Source of the DNA: Sphingomonas sp. C3-2
GTDB lineage: Bacteria > Pseudomonadota > Alphaproteobacteria > Sphingomonadales > Sphingomonadaceae
Direction of reading: 5' to 3'
Length of the DNA: 64,000 bases
Assembly: GCF_033025475.1 (NCBI RefSeq)
Contig: NZ_CP130322.1
Span: forward strand, 806,001 to 870,000
Part shown: piece by piece, positions 7,584 through 15,492 of the stretch
How the letters are laid out: each line of letters begins with the position of its first letter
Numbering within the stretch: position 1 is the first letter of the stretch
Notes under the pieces: generated by a model
Told to the model about the DNA's origin: nothing
The model's database searches: none
Seen by the model: only the letters and a program-made list of their open reading frames with translations
Made by a program: the position numbers and the translations under genes

Positions 7584-9038
7584 ATGGCCTTGAAATTCCG
7601 CGCCCTCCTGACCGCTGCCCTGCCTGCACTGCTGCTTGCCGGATGCAGCGAGCCCGCCAATGACGGGCCGCTGCGCGTGGTGGCGATCGGCGGCGAGCCC
7701 AAGCTGGAAGCCGCCGAGGGTGCGCTGAACCTGCCAAGCCAGATCCTGCGCATCTCGGTGGCGCAAGGGCTGGTGGCATTTGACGAGAGTGGCCATGTTG
7801 AACCCGCCCTGGCGCAACGCTGGGTCGTTTCGGACGATGGGCTGAGCTATATCTTTCGCCTGCGCCGGGCCGAGCTTTCCGACGGCAAGCCACTGACCGC
7901 GCAGATGATGGCGCGCCGGATCCGAACGATGGTGGCGCATGGCAGCAAGAACCCCCTGGCGCCGCTGTTCAACCCGGTGGAGCAGGTGAGCGCGGTGACG
8001 CCCGAGATCATCGAGCTGCGCCTGCGATCGCCGCGACCACAGCTGTTGCCGCTGCTGGCCCAGCCCGAGGCGGGGCTGACATTCGGCAATGCTGGGGGTG
8101 GGCCGTTCAAGATGGCGCGCGAGGAAGGCGGGTCGATCCTGCTGACGCCACTGGCCGAGGCGCAAGACGAGGAGGAACCGCAACAAGCGCGCTATGCGGT
8201 GCGGCTGCGCGGCGACCGTGCGGCGGCTGCCGTGGCGCGGTATGACAAGGGCTATGCCGATCTTGTGCTGGGCGGCAGCTTTGCCGACCTGCCCTATGCC
8301 CGGCTGATCAAGCCCCCCAGTGCACAGCTGCGTTTCGACCCCGCGATCGGCCTGTTCGGACTGGCGGTAGAAAAGCGCGAAGGCTTTTTGGCGAGCGCGA
8401 AGAACCGCGAGGCGATTGCCATGGCAATCGACCGCGAGGCGCTGATCCAGACGCAGAACATCTCAGGCTGGCGCCCCGCCTATACGATCGTGCCCGAGCG
8501 GCTGGATCTGGCATCGGACCCTGCCCAGCCCGGCTGGATCGGACTTGGCCGCGAGGAGCGGCTGACGATCGCGCGCCAGCGCGTGGCCGAATGGAGCGCG
8601 GGCCAGACTGCATTTCCGCGCGTGCGGATCGCGCTGCCCGCCGGCCCGGGATCGAAGATATTATTCGCGCGGATCGCCGTTGACCTGGGCCAGATCGGTA
8701 TCATTGTGGAACGCGCCGAGGGCGACGATACCGATCTGCGCCTGATCGACGAAGTGGCGCCGCATGACAGCGCGAGCTGGTTCCTGTTGCGGCTGGGCTG
8801 CGGACGCGGGCTGCCGTGCAGCGAGGCAGGCGCCGCCGCACTGGAGGCTGCGCGTGCGGCGGACACGCTGTCTGCGCGGTCGAACCAGTTGACCAATGCC
8901 GAGGCCGCCTATCTGGCCGAATTGCCCTTCATTCCGATCGCATCGCCGGTCCGCTGGTCGCTGGTGCGGCCAAAGCTTACGGGGTTTCGGACCAATGTCC
9001 GTGCGGCGCACCCGCTCAACCGATTGTTGAAGGACTGA
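7584..9038 (+). CDS. Solute-binding lipoprotein, peptide/nickel ABC type (SBP_bac_5)
   Basis: This 484-residue protein begins with a lipoprotein signal peptide; the lipobox LLAGC puts the acylated Cys at residue 21. The rest resembles DppA/OppA-type binding proteins (for example FDESGHVEPALAQRWVVSDDG near the N-terminus and a GGGPF loop), though conservation is loose. Such proteins capture peptides, nickel chelates or similar ligands in the periplasm. No permease or ATPase gene lies beside it, so it is an orphan that must dock to a transporter encoded elsewhere or act alone. The DUF4112 gene begins 47 bp later and may be co-transcribed. Confidence 0.88.
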   Translation: MALKFRALLTAALPALLLAGCSEPANDGPLRVVAIGGEPKLEAAEGALNLPSQILRISVAQGLVAFDESGHVEPALAQRWVVSDDGLSYIFRLRRAELSDGKPLTAQMMARRIRTMVAHGSKNPLAPLFNPVEQVSAVTPEIIELRLRSPRPQLLPLLAQPEAGLTFGNAGGGPFKMAREEGGSILLTPLAEAQDEEEPQQARYAVRLRGDRAAAAVARYDKGYADLVLGGSFADLPYARLIKPPSAQLRFDPAIGLFGLAVEKREGFLASAKNREAIAMAIDREALIQTQNISGWRPAYTIVPERLDLASDPAQPGWIGLGREERLTIARQRVAEWSAGQTAFPRVRIALPAGPGSKILFARIAVDLGQIGIIVERAEGDDTDLRLIDEVAPHDSASWFLLRLGCGRGLPCSEAGAAALEAARAADTLSARSNQLTNAEAAYLAELPFIPIASPVRWSLVRPKLTGFRTNVRAAHPLNRLLKD

Positions 9039-9085
9039 TCGGGGCTTCCCATATCCGGGGCTCCCTTTTTGGAGACACGGTTCCA

Positions 9086-9508
9086 ATGCGTATTTCCCCC
9101 GACCAGTTCGACGCGATGATGCGCGACATGCCCGGCATGGGGCGCGACGCGGATTCGATCCGCCGCCGTATCGAGGCGATGGAGGGCATATTGGAACGCG
9201 CCTTCGTCATCCCCGGCCTGAACCGGCCCGTGGGGCTTGATTCGATCGTAGGCCTTATCCCTGTGCTCGGCGATGTCGTGACCGCAGCGATGGGGGCGTG
9301 GATCGTGTGGGAAGCGCGCAATCTGGGCATGTCGAAATTCCAGATCGCCCGCATGGCGGCGAATGTCGGCTTCGATACGCTGCTGGGCGCGGTGCCGCTG
9401 GTGGGCGATGCGTTCGACTTCCTGTTCCGATCGAACAGCCGGAACCTGAAAATCATCAGAAAGCATCTGGACAAGCACCACCCATCCACTGTCGTAATAG
9501 ACGGGTAA
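9086..9508 (+). CDS. DUF4112 domain-containing membrane protein
   Basis: This protein of 140 residues is of unknown function. The DUF4112 core is visible as GLIPVLGDVVTAAMGAWIVWEA followed by the second half GAVPLVGDAFDFLFRSNSRN. The two halves carry similar P-x-x-G-D turns and probably make two membrane-associated hairpins. The frame is open much further upstream, but that part overlaps the previous gene. ATG 9086 has GGAGA at 9071-9075. The N-terminal 40 residues are Met-rich and charged. Confidence 0.88.
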   Translation: MRISPDQFDAMMRDMPGMGRDADSIRRRIEAMEGILERAFVIPGLNRPVGLDSIVGLIPVLGDVVTAAMGAWIVWEARNLGMSKFQIARMAANVGFDTLLGAVPLVGDAFDFLFRSNSRNLKIIRKHLDKHHPSTVVIDG

Positions 9509-9579
9509 GGCGGCGTCCGTCGCCTGCTTCCGGATTCCCGCGTCTGACCAGGGCGCCAACAATATGACAGGAAGATGCG

Positions 9580-10644
9580 ATGCCCGTTCAGACCGACGCC
9601 TATGCCGTGAAAACCGCCGGGACCCCGCTGGCGCCGTTCAGTTTCGAGCGGCGCGATCCCGTGGGAGACGATGTCGCGATCGACATCCAGTTCTGCGGGG
9701 TGTGCCATTCCGATCTGCACACCGCCTATGACGAATGGGGCCGCACCACCTTTCCCTGCGTGCCGGGCCACGAGATCGTCGGCAAGGTGACCGCGATCGG
9801 CCCCGATGTCACCAAGTTCGCCGTGGGCGATACCGTGGGCGTAGGCTGCATGGTCGACAGTTGCGGCACCTGCCCGTCCTGCGATGCGGGCGAGGAGCAA
9901 TATTGCGAAGGCAGCGGCTTTGTCGGCACCTACAACAGCAAGGACGCCAAACATGGTGGCCACACGCTGGGCGGATACAGCACGCATATCGTCGTGAAGC
10001 AGGATTTCGTGCTGGCGATCGGCCATGACGACGCCGATCTGGCGGCGGTTGCCCCGCTGCTGTGTGCGGGGATCACCACCTATTCGCCGCTGCGCCACTG
10101 GAAGGTGGGGCCGGGCAGCAAGGTGGGCATCGTCGGGCTGGGCGGGCTTGGCCATATGGGCGTGAAGATCGCGCACGCGATGGGCGCCGAAGTCTATGTG
10201 TTCAGCACCTCCCCCTCGAAGCGCGAGGATGCGAAACGGCTGGGGGCGACCGACCTGATCGTATCGGGCGACGACGCCGAGATGCAAGCGCATGCGGGCA
10301 GCTTCGACTTCATCCTGAACACCGTGGCCGCGCCGCATGATCTGGACCGTTTCCTCAACCTGCTGAAGCGCGATGGGACGATGACGCTGGTCGGCGTGCC
10401 CGCCGAGCCGCATCCCTCACCCGCCGTCGGCAACCTCATCTTCCGCCGCCGCGCCATTGCCGGCTCGCTGATCGGCGGGATCGCCGAAACGCAGGAAATG
10501 CTCGATTTCTGCAAGGAGCACGGGATCACCGCCGATATCGAGACGATTCCGATGGACGCGATCAACGAGGCTTATGACCGGATGCTGCGCAGCGACGTGA
10601 AATATCGCTTCGTGATCGACATGGCGTCGCTGAAGGCGGCCTGA
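9580..10644 (+). CDS. NAD(P)-dependent zinc alcohol dehydrogenase (cinnamyl/YahK type)
   Basis: This medium-chain dehydrogenase of 354 residues reduces aldehydes or oxidises primary alcohols in the cytoplasm. Catalytic zinc ligands sit in CGVCHSD (Cys42) and GHE (His64, Glu65). The structural zinc uses the four-Cys cluster at 95, 98, 101 and 109. The dinucleotide loop is GLGGLG. Its overall pattern resembles the CAD/YahK/AdhC group of broad-range aldehyde reductases, usually NADP-dependent, but I cannot prove the cofactor. It is a single gene with an AGGAAG Shine-Dalgarno, convergent with the RNase T2 gene. Confidence 0.93.
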   Translation: MPVQTDAYAVKTAGTPLAPFSFERRDPVGDDVAIDIQFCGVCHSDLHTAYDEWGRTTFPCVPGHEIVGKVTAIGPDVTKFAVGDTVGVGCMVDSCGTCPSCDAGEEQYCEGSGFVGTYNSKDAKHGGHTLGGYSTHIVVKQDFVLAIGHDDADLAAVAPLLCAGITTYSPLRHWKVGPGSKVGIVGLGGLGHMGVKIAHAMGAEVYVFSTSPSKREDAKRLGATDLIVSGDDAEMQAHAGSFDFILNTVAAPHDLDRFLNLLKRDGTMTLVGVPAEPHPSPAVGNLIFRRRAIAGSLIGGIAETQEMLDFCKEHGITADIETIPMDAINEAYDRMLRSDVKYRFVIDMASLKAA

Positions 10645-10674
10645 GCCTGAAACCCCGGCCGGGCGCTGAACCGA

Positions 10675-11391
10675 TCAGCGCCCGCGCCAGATCTTGAGCC
10701 GCGCGCTATCGGCGAGCCCCTTTTGATGCGTGGGGCAGCGTGTCCATTTGCGCTGGCGGTTCATGCAGATCCACACCTCATCCAGCCAACCGCGCGCGCC
10801 GGTGACGCGGAACATCGCAGTGGTGAGCCCCGGATTGGCGGCGGCAAAGGCGTGCGCAAACTGCGCCACGGTGAGGTTAGGCAGCCGCGATAAGGCATCC
10901 ATATCGGGATAGCGGATCTTCGCATAATGCGCGCGCGCTTCGGCGAAATAGGTTTCGGGCCGCGTCGTCATGCAGGTGCCGTGCTTGGCCCATTCATGCT
11001 GGATCAGCTGCGCCGACGGCGTGGCGCAGAGATTGGCGCGGATCGTGCTTTGCGGCAGGATGCGGGCCGGACGGCAATATTGCGGCCATTTCCCGCCATA
11101 TCCATCGGGCCAGAGCCCGTGGAGCGTGAAGCCGAAGCGGTTGCCGCTGCCGCACTGGAACCGATCCTCGGTGCTGTTCTGGCGCGTCCGGCAATATTCG
11201 GGCGACCAGGTGAGCGCGAGCGTATAGCTGCCGATCGCAAGATTGCGCTGCGGCTGAGAGGGGGTGGGGTTATCCGGTAAGGGTCGCGCGACATGGCGTG
11301 GGATGGCGCAACTGATCGCCTGCGCACCCGCAGCCCCCGGCAAGGCAGCGCCGATCAGCGCCGCCGCAAGGGCAAGATCATGCGCTTTCAA
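10675..11391 (-). CDS. Ribonuclease T2 family protein
   Basis: The protein (about 238 residues) is a secreted endoribonuclease. Both T2 active-site blocks are present: FTLHGLWPDG with the first catalytic His, and HEWAKHGTC with the second His and the acid/base Glu. Several Cys are available for the family disulfides. The N-terminus AHDLALAAALIGAALPGAAGA is a signal peptide, so it acts in the periplasm or outside. The start is uncertain: I chose TTG 11391, which overlaps the nadC end by 14 nt; GTG 11433 is the alternative. It is the last gene of the nad cluster and may scavenge nucleotides. Confidence 0.88.
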   Translation of the reverse strand: MKAHDLALAAALIGAALPGAAGAQAISCAIPRHVARPLPDNPTPSQPQRNLAIGSYTLALTWSPEYCRTRQNSTEDRFQCGSGNRFGFTLHGLWPDGYGGKWPQYCRPARILPQSTIRANLCATPSAQLIQHEWAKHGTCMTTRPETYFAEARAHYAKIRYPDMDALSRLPNLTVAQFAHAFAAANPGLTTAMFRVTGARGWLDEVWICMNRQRKWTRCPTHQKGLADSARLKIWRGR

Positions 11392-12223
11392 AATCGAGCC
11401 CGATATCGGCCGCCGGTGCAGACTGGGTGAGACGGCCGACCGAGATATAGGTGACGCCGCTTTCGGCAATCGCGCGGATGGTATCGAGGCGGACGCCGCC
11501 CGACGCCTCGGTCGGCACACGGCCGTTCACCAGCGCCACGGCCTCGCGCAGCGTGGCGGGGCCCATATTGTCGAGCAGCAGGTGCGTGGCCCCGGCGGCG
11601 AGCGCGGGCTGGATCTGATCAAGCCGATCGACCTCGACGATGATGCGTTCGATCCCGGCGGCGACCGCGCGGCCGACGGCCTGGGCGACCCCGCCCGCAA
11701 CGGCGACATGATTGTCCTTGATCATCGCGGCGTCCCACAGGCCCATGCGGTGGTTGGTCGCGCCGCCCATGCGGGTTGCATATTTTTCGAGCGCGCGCAG
11801 GCCCGGAATGGTCTTGCGCGTATCGAGCAGCGTTGCGCCCGTGCCGTCGATCGCATCGACATAGTCGCGCGCCATCGTCGCAATGCCGGTGAGGTGCTGG
11901 ACGGTGTTGAGCGCCGAACGCTCGGCGGTAAGCATCGCGCGCGCGCTGCCCTTCAGCCGCATCAAATTGGTGCCCGCGGCCACCCGGTCGCCATCGGCAA
12001 CGAGCATCTCGATTTCCACCGACGGATCGAGCGCGCGGAAAAAGGCGGCGGCGATGGGCAGCCCCGCGATCGTCACGGCATCGCGACTGTCCATCACGCC
12101 TGCGAAGATCGCATCGGCGGGAATGACCGCAGCCGAGGTGATATCGCCCCCCGGGCCGAGATCTTCGGCGAGCGTGGCGGCAACGAAAGCGTCGAGGTCG
12201 AAACCGGAAAGCGAGAAAGTCAT
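11378..12223 (-). CDS. nadC: Nicotinate-nucleotide pyrophosphorylase (quinolinate phosphoribosyltransferase)
   Basis: This cytoplasmic enzyme of 281 residues turns quinolinate and PRPP into nicotinate mononucleotide, the last dedicated step before the shared NAD pathway. Recognisable segments are LAEDLGPGGDITSAAVI at the N-terminus, TLDTRKT-like LLDTRKTIPGLRALEKYA in the centre, MIKDNH, and EASGGVRLDTIRAIAESGV near the C-terminus with the phosphate-binding GG. It lies downstream of nadA on the same strand, separated by the small Tat protein gene, and overlaps the RNase T2 gene at its 3' end. Confidence 0.96.
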   Translation of the reverse strand: MTFSLSGFDLDAFVAATLAEDLGPGGDITSAAVIPADAIFAGVMDSRDAVTIAGLPIAAAFFRALDPSVEIEMLVADGDRVAAGTNLMRLKGSARAMLTAERSALNTVQHLTGIATMARDYVDAIDGTGATLLDTRKTIPGLRALEKYATRMGGATNHRMGLWDAAMIKDNHVAVAGGVAQAVGRAVAAGIERIIVEVDRLDQIQPALAAGATHLLLDNMGPATLREAVALVNGRVPTEASGGVRLDTIRAIAESGVTYISVGRLTQSAPAADIGLDFESA

Positions 12224-12307
12224 GCGCGCTGCCTAGCCGCATTCAACGCGCTGGAAAAGCCGGAATGGCGCGCGAGCGCGAATGGATGCGGCGAGATCCG
12301 AGCAGGT

Positions 12308-12670
12308 TCAGCGCAGATTTTCGTGCCGTCGCCCCTCGTCCCGCCCGCCATCCCCACCGCCTGTACGCGGGGTTTCCCTCCGGGGTGCCTCGGTACGTGG
12401 AGTTTCGACGCGCGGCGCATTCCCGCTATCGCCAGCACCGCTGCGTGGTCCCTCGCCAGTCGGAGAAGAAGACGGCGGTGCCCCGCCCCCAGTTTCGCCG
12501 CCACCCCCAGGCGTACCGCCGGTAGACGCGGCGATGGCGGGCGAAGACAGCGATGTGGACAGCAGCACGGTCATGGCCGGCGGCACGGTCAGCGCGAAAC
12601 GGCCACAACCTTTCAGGAAGGTTCGCCGATCATCCCCCGCAGTGTCCGCCAAGCGTTCGTCGTGCTGCAT
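12308..12670 (-). CDS. Small Tat-exported Gly/Pro-rich protein
   Basis: This protein of 120 residues is of unknown function. Residues 15-19 (RRTFL) followed by a hydrophobic stretch ending SSPAIAAS form a twin-arginine signal peptide. The remaining 70 residues are Gly, Pro, Ser and Arg rich. They include imperfect repeats of an ETPR unit around residues 89-105, encoded by short direct DNA repeats. I recall small proteins with a similar FALTVPPAMTVLLSTSL core in alphaproteobacteria, but no function is known to me. It lies between nadA and nadC on the same strand. The composition is biased, so the exact length of the real product is uncertain. Confidence 0.7.
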   Translation of the reverse strand: MQHDERLADTAGDDRRTFLKGCGRFALTVPPAMTVLLSTSLSSPAIAASTGGTPGGGGETGGGAPPSSSPTGEGPRSGAGDSGNAPRVETPRTEAPRRETPRTGGGDGGRDEGRRHENLR

Positions 12671-12810
12671 CGGATTGCCCTCCTGCCCTGCGCGTTCAGG
12701 GCAGAATGCAGCGGGGGTGCGGGAGGGTCAAATGCGCGGGCGGCTTATGCCGGGGCGCATAGATCATTGGTCAGAGGGTTCTTCCACGCACGAAAAGCGC
12801 GGGGTACGCC

Positions 12811-12841
12811 AAGGGGCGTGCAGGCCGCACGCCCCTTGGTG
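12811..12841. terminator. Perfect hairpin after nadA
   Basis: CCAAGGGGCGTGC and its exact complement (13 bp) enclose a 5-nt loop. It begins only 5 bp past the nadA stop on the minus strand. There is no U-run, so it may be an attenuating or mRNA-protecting hairpin rather than a full terminator; the downstream Tat protein and nadC could still be read through. Confidence 0.5.
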
Positions 12842-12845
12842 ATCG

Positions 12846-13862
12846 TTAGTCGCCCGTGGGGCGCGCGCCGAGATCGCCCATGCCCACCGTGCCGGAGGCC
12901 ATGGCGAGCATGCGATCGAGCGACGTCTTCGCGGCGAGACGCACATTTTCGTCGAGTTTGATGCGCGGCTCCAGATCGCGCAGCGCAATATAGAGCTTTT
13001 CCATCGTGTTGAGCGCCATATACGGGCAGATATTGCAGTTGCAGTTTCCGTCCGCACCGGGGGCGCCGATGAACGTCTTGTGCGGAACCGCCTTTTCCAT
13101 CTGGTGGATGATGTGCGGTTCGGTGGCGACGATCACCACGTCATGCTCGGTCGTCTTCGCGAATTCGAGGATCGCGCTGGTCGACCCGACCATATCGGCA
13201 TGGTCGAGCACGTGCGGCGGGCATTCGGGGTGCGCCGCAACCGGCGCGCCCGGATACTGCGCCTTGAGCTTGAGCAGTTCGGTTTCCGAAAACGCCTCGT
13301 GCACGATGCAGACGCCCGGCCACAGCAGCATTTCGCGGCCAAACTTGCGCGCCAGATAGCCGCCAAGATGCTTGTCGGGGCCGAAGATGATCTTCTGATC
13401 CGCGGGGATCTGGCTGAGGATCTTTTCGGCCGACGAACTGGTGACGATGATGTCGCTGAGCGCCTTCACCTCTGCCGAGCAGTTGATATAGGTGAGCGCG
13501 ATGTGATCGGGGTGCTGTTCGCGGAACGCCTTGAACTTGTCCGGCGGGCACGAATCCTCGAGGCTGCAGCCGGCGTCCATGTCGGGCAGGATCACGGTCT
13601 TTTGCGGCGAGAGGATCTTTGCCGTTTCAGCCATGAAGCGCACGCCGCAAAAGGCGATCACGTCCGCATCGGTTTCCGCGGCCTTGCGCGAAAGCTCAAG
13701 GCTGTCGCCCACGAAATCGGCCAGATCCTGAATCTCAGGCTTCTGGTAGTAATGGGCCAGAATGACGGCATTGCGCTCCTTGCGCAGACGGTCGATCTCC
13801 GCCTTCAGGTCGAGCCCGGTCAGGCTCCCGCCAATTCCACCACGTGCATCCATCTTCCTCAA
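12846..13862 (-). CDS. nadA: Quinolinate synthase
   Basis: This [4Fe-4S] enzyme of 338 residues condenses iminoaspartate with dihydroxyacetone phosphate to quinolinate in de novo NAD synthesis. The likely cluster ligands are Cys99 (in MDAGCS), Cys185 (in WPGVCIVHE) and Cys279 (in NICPYM), which match the three positions used in the family. AHYYQ near residue 37 and GPDKHLGGY are further landmarks. Its start overlaps the stop of the upstream DUF4230 gene by 4 nt (ATGA). No nadB (aspartate oxidase) is present in this window, so the iminoaspartate source lies elsewhere. Confidence 0.97.
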   Translation of the reverse strand: MRKMDARGGIGGSLTGLDLKAEIDRLRKERNAVILAHYYQKPEIQDLADFVGDSLELSRKAAETDADVIAFCGVRFMAETAKILSPQKTVILPDMDAGCSLEDSCPPDKFKAFREQHPDHIALTYINCSAEVKALSDIIVTSSSAEKILSQIPADQKIIFGPDKHLGGYLARKFGREMLLWPGVCIVHEAFSETELLKLKAQYPGAPVAAHPECPPHVLDHADMVGSTSAILEFAKTTEHDVVIVATEPHIIHQMEKAVPHKTFIGAPGADGNCNCNICPYMALNTMEKLYIALRDLEPRIKLDENVRLAAKTSLDRMLAMASGTVGMGDLGARPTGD

Positions 13863-14482
13863 CCTCCGGATTCGTCGCTGAAACGCGCGACGACGTTGGC
13901 CTCTACGCCCGCTGCCTTCAAAGGCATAGAGAAACTGTTGGCGATTGCGCGCCGGGTGGCTTCCCGGGCGAGCTTCATCGGAACGTCTTCGCGCGCCTGC
14001 CGCACCAGCTCAACCTGACCGGCCTTGCGATTCGCGGCGTCGAGCGTCTTTTCCGCATCGGTCAGCGCCAGCAATATGCCGCCGCCATCATATTCCCTTA
14101 TCGCGGTCATATCCACTTCCGGTCCGCTGATCTCGACGGGCGGAAGCGTGATGCTGAGCGTCTTGGTCGCTTCGTCCCAGCGCAGGTCCTTGTCTGCAAG
14201 CTTGGACAGATCGACCTCGTAACGCACCAGCCCGGGCATGATCAGCGTCTTCTTCGCGCTCAGCCCGAAGCGGTTCTGTTCGGAGGTGACGACCGCGACG
14301 AAGCGCGCGGCGAAGGCCGACAGGCGGTTCTGTTCGCGCAGGCCCTGAAGGCTCGACGCAGCGATCGTCTCAAGGCTTCCCTGCCAGCGATTTTCGGCGG
14401 TGCGCTGCACGAGAAGGAGCGCACCGAGCCCCAGCGCAATCGCAAAGGCAATTGCGATCAGCCATTTTCCAAGCGGTTTCAT
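13859..14482 (-). CDS. DUF4230 domain-containing membrane-anchored protein
   Basis: This protein has 207 residues, with one N-terminal membrane anchor (about residues 7-26) and a soluble, probably periplasmic domain of the DUF4230 type. That domain includes LIMPGLVRYEVDLSKL and the strand-rich LSITLPPVEISGPEVD. Function is unknown to me. I chose ATG 14482 because its ATGA overlaps the stop of the metallo-hydrolase gene and gives a clean Lys-then-hydrophobic start; six extra residues are possible upstream. It is coupled by 4-nt overlaps to genes on both sides, including nadA. Confidence 0.85.
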   Translation of the reverse strand: MKPLGKWLIAIAFAIALGLGALLLVQRTAENRWQGSLETIAASSLQGLREQNRLSAFAARFVAVVTSEQNRFGLSAKKTLIMPGLVRYEVDLSKLADKDLRWDEATKTLSITLPPVEISGPEVDMTAIREYDGGGILLALTDAEKTLDAANRKAGQVELVRQAREDVPMKLAREATRRAIANSFSMPLKAAGVEANVVARFSDESGG

Positions 14483-15348
14483 TGCGGCAGCAATTCCCAA
14501 TGCTCATCGTGCGCGCGGACCTGCCCGCGGCGTTCGAGATCGATGAGATGCGCAAGGACCGAGCGTCCGGCGGCGCCGTGTAGCCGCGTGTCGAGCCCCT
14601 TGTACATGCTGGCGACCATCGCCGGGATATCGTGCGTGCCCCGGCCGAGCAGGCGCAGTATCTGCCCTTCGCGCTGCTTGCGGTGGCCGAGCAGCCCGCG
14701 CACGAAGCGGCGCGGGTTTTCCACAGGATCGCCGTGCGCGGGATAATAGACCGCGTCGGGACGGCCGAGCAGCAGTTCGAGGCTGGCCATATAGGCCGCC
14801 ATGTCGCCATCGGGCGGGGAGACGACGCTGGTGGACCAGCCCATCACATGATCGCCCGTGAACAGCGCCTGTTCCTCTTCCAGCGCGAGGCAAAGATGGT
14901 TCGACGTATGCCCCGGCGTTGCGACCGCGCGCAGCGTCCACCCCTCACCGCTCAGCGCTTCGCCATCGGCGAGAACCCGGTCGGGATGGTAATCGGCATC
15001 GAACGCGGCATCGGCGCGCGGGCCATCGTCATCGAGCGCGAGCGCGGCGCAGCCCACGATCTCCGCCCCCGTCGCCGCCTTCAGCGCGCGCGCGGCCGGG
15101 CTATGATCGCGGTGGGTGTGCGTACAGACGATATAGGCAACCGTTTCGCCCGCGACCGCAGCGAGCAGCGCATCGACATGCGCGGCATCGTCCGGACCCG
15201 GATCGATCACGGCGACGCGGCCATGCCCGATGACATAGGTCTGCGTGCCCGAATAAGTATAGGCGGAGGGGTTGGGCGCAAGCACGCGGCGGATAAGCGG
15301 CGTCAAGGCGATGACCTGTCCCGTCGGGAAATCTTCCATGCCCCCCAT
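14479..15348 (-). CDS. MBL-fold metallo-hydrolase (LACTB2-like)
   Basis: This protein of about 289 residues has the metallo-beta-lactamase fold. The zinc motif reads THTHRDHS; later ligands are in TPGHTSNH, FTGDHVMG and YPAHGDPV. The C-terminal 80 residues (GLLGHRKQREGQIL onward) form the helical domain typical of LACTB2-like hydrolases, some of which are RNases. The substrate is not known here. The start is uncertain: ATG 15348 or ATG 15339, both with poor Shine-Dalgarno sites. It is the first gene of an overlapping set with the DUF4230 gene and nadA. Confidence 0.9.
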   Translation of the reverse strand: MGGMEDFPTGQVIALTPLIRRVLAPNPSAYTYSGTQTYVIGHGRVAVIDPGPDDAAHVDALLAAVAGETVAYIVCTHTHRDHSPAARALKAATGAEIVGCAALALDDDGPRADAAFDADYHPDRVLADGEALSGEGWTLRAVATPGHTSNHLCLALEEEQALFTGDHVMGWSTSVVSPPDGDMAAYMASLELLLGRPDAVYYPAHGDPVENPRRFVRGLLGHRKQREGQILRLLGRGTHDIPAMVASMYKGLDTRLHGAAGRSVLAHLIDLERRGQVRAHDEHWELLPQ

Positions 15349-15394
15349 GTGGCATATTATCCGCGAGAAACAAGATTTCGAGGCCCACAAACGT

Positions 15395-15431
15395 GATCGG
15401 GCGAAACGGCCTGTAAGCGTTTCGCCCGATC
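15395..15431. terminator. Perfect 14-bp hairpin between the M56 protease gene and the MBL gene
   Basis: GATCGGGCGAAACG and its exact complement flank a 9-nt loop, in the short gap downstream of the M56 gene (stop at 15493) and upstream of the MBL gene. A long T tract is missing. It most probably ends the blaI-M56 transcript. Confidence 0.6.
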
Positions 15432-15492
15432 CCCTCCCTGAATGCGTCCCTCAGGTGGAGCTGGATAAGCATAGCAGAGCGGCCAGCCCCAG

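Noticed and set aside
11264-12961. 565-codon plus-strand frame opposite nadC, the Tat protein and part of nadA
   Set aside because: Antisense of known enzymes and it starts inside the RNase T2 gene.
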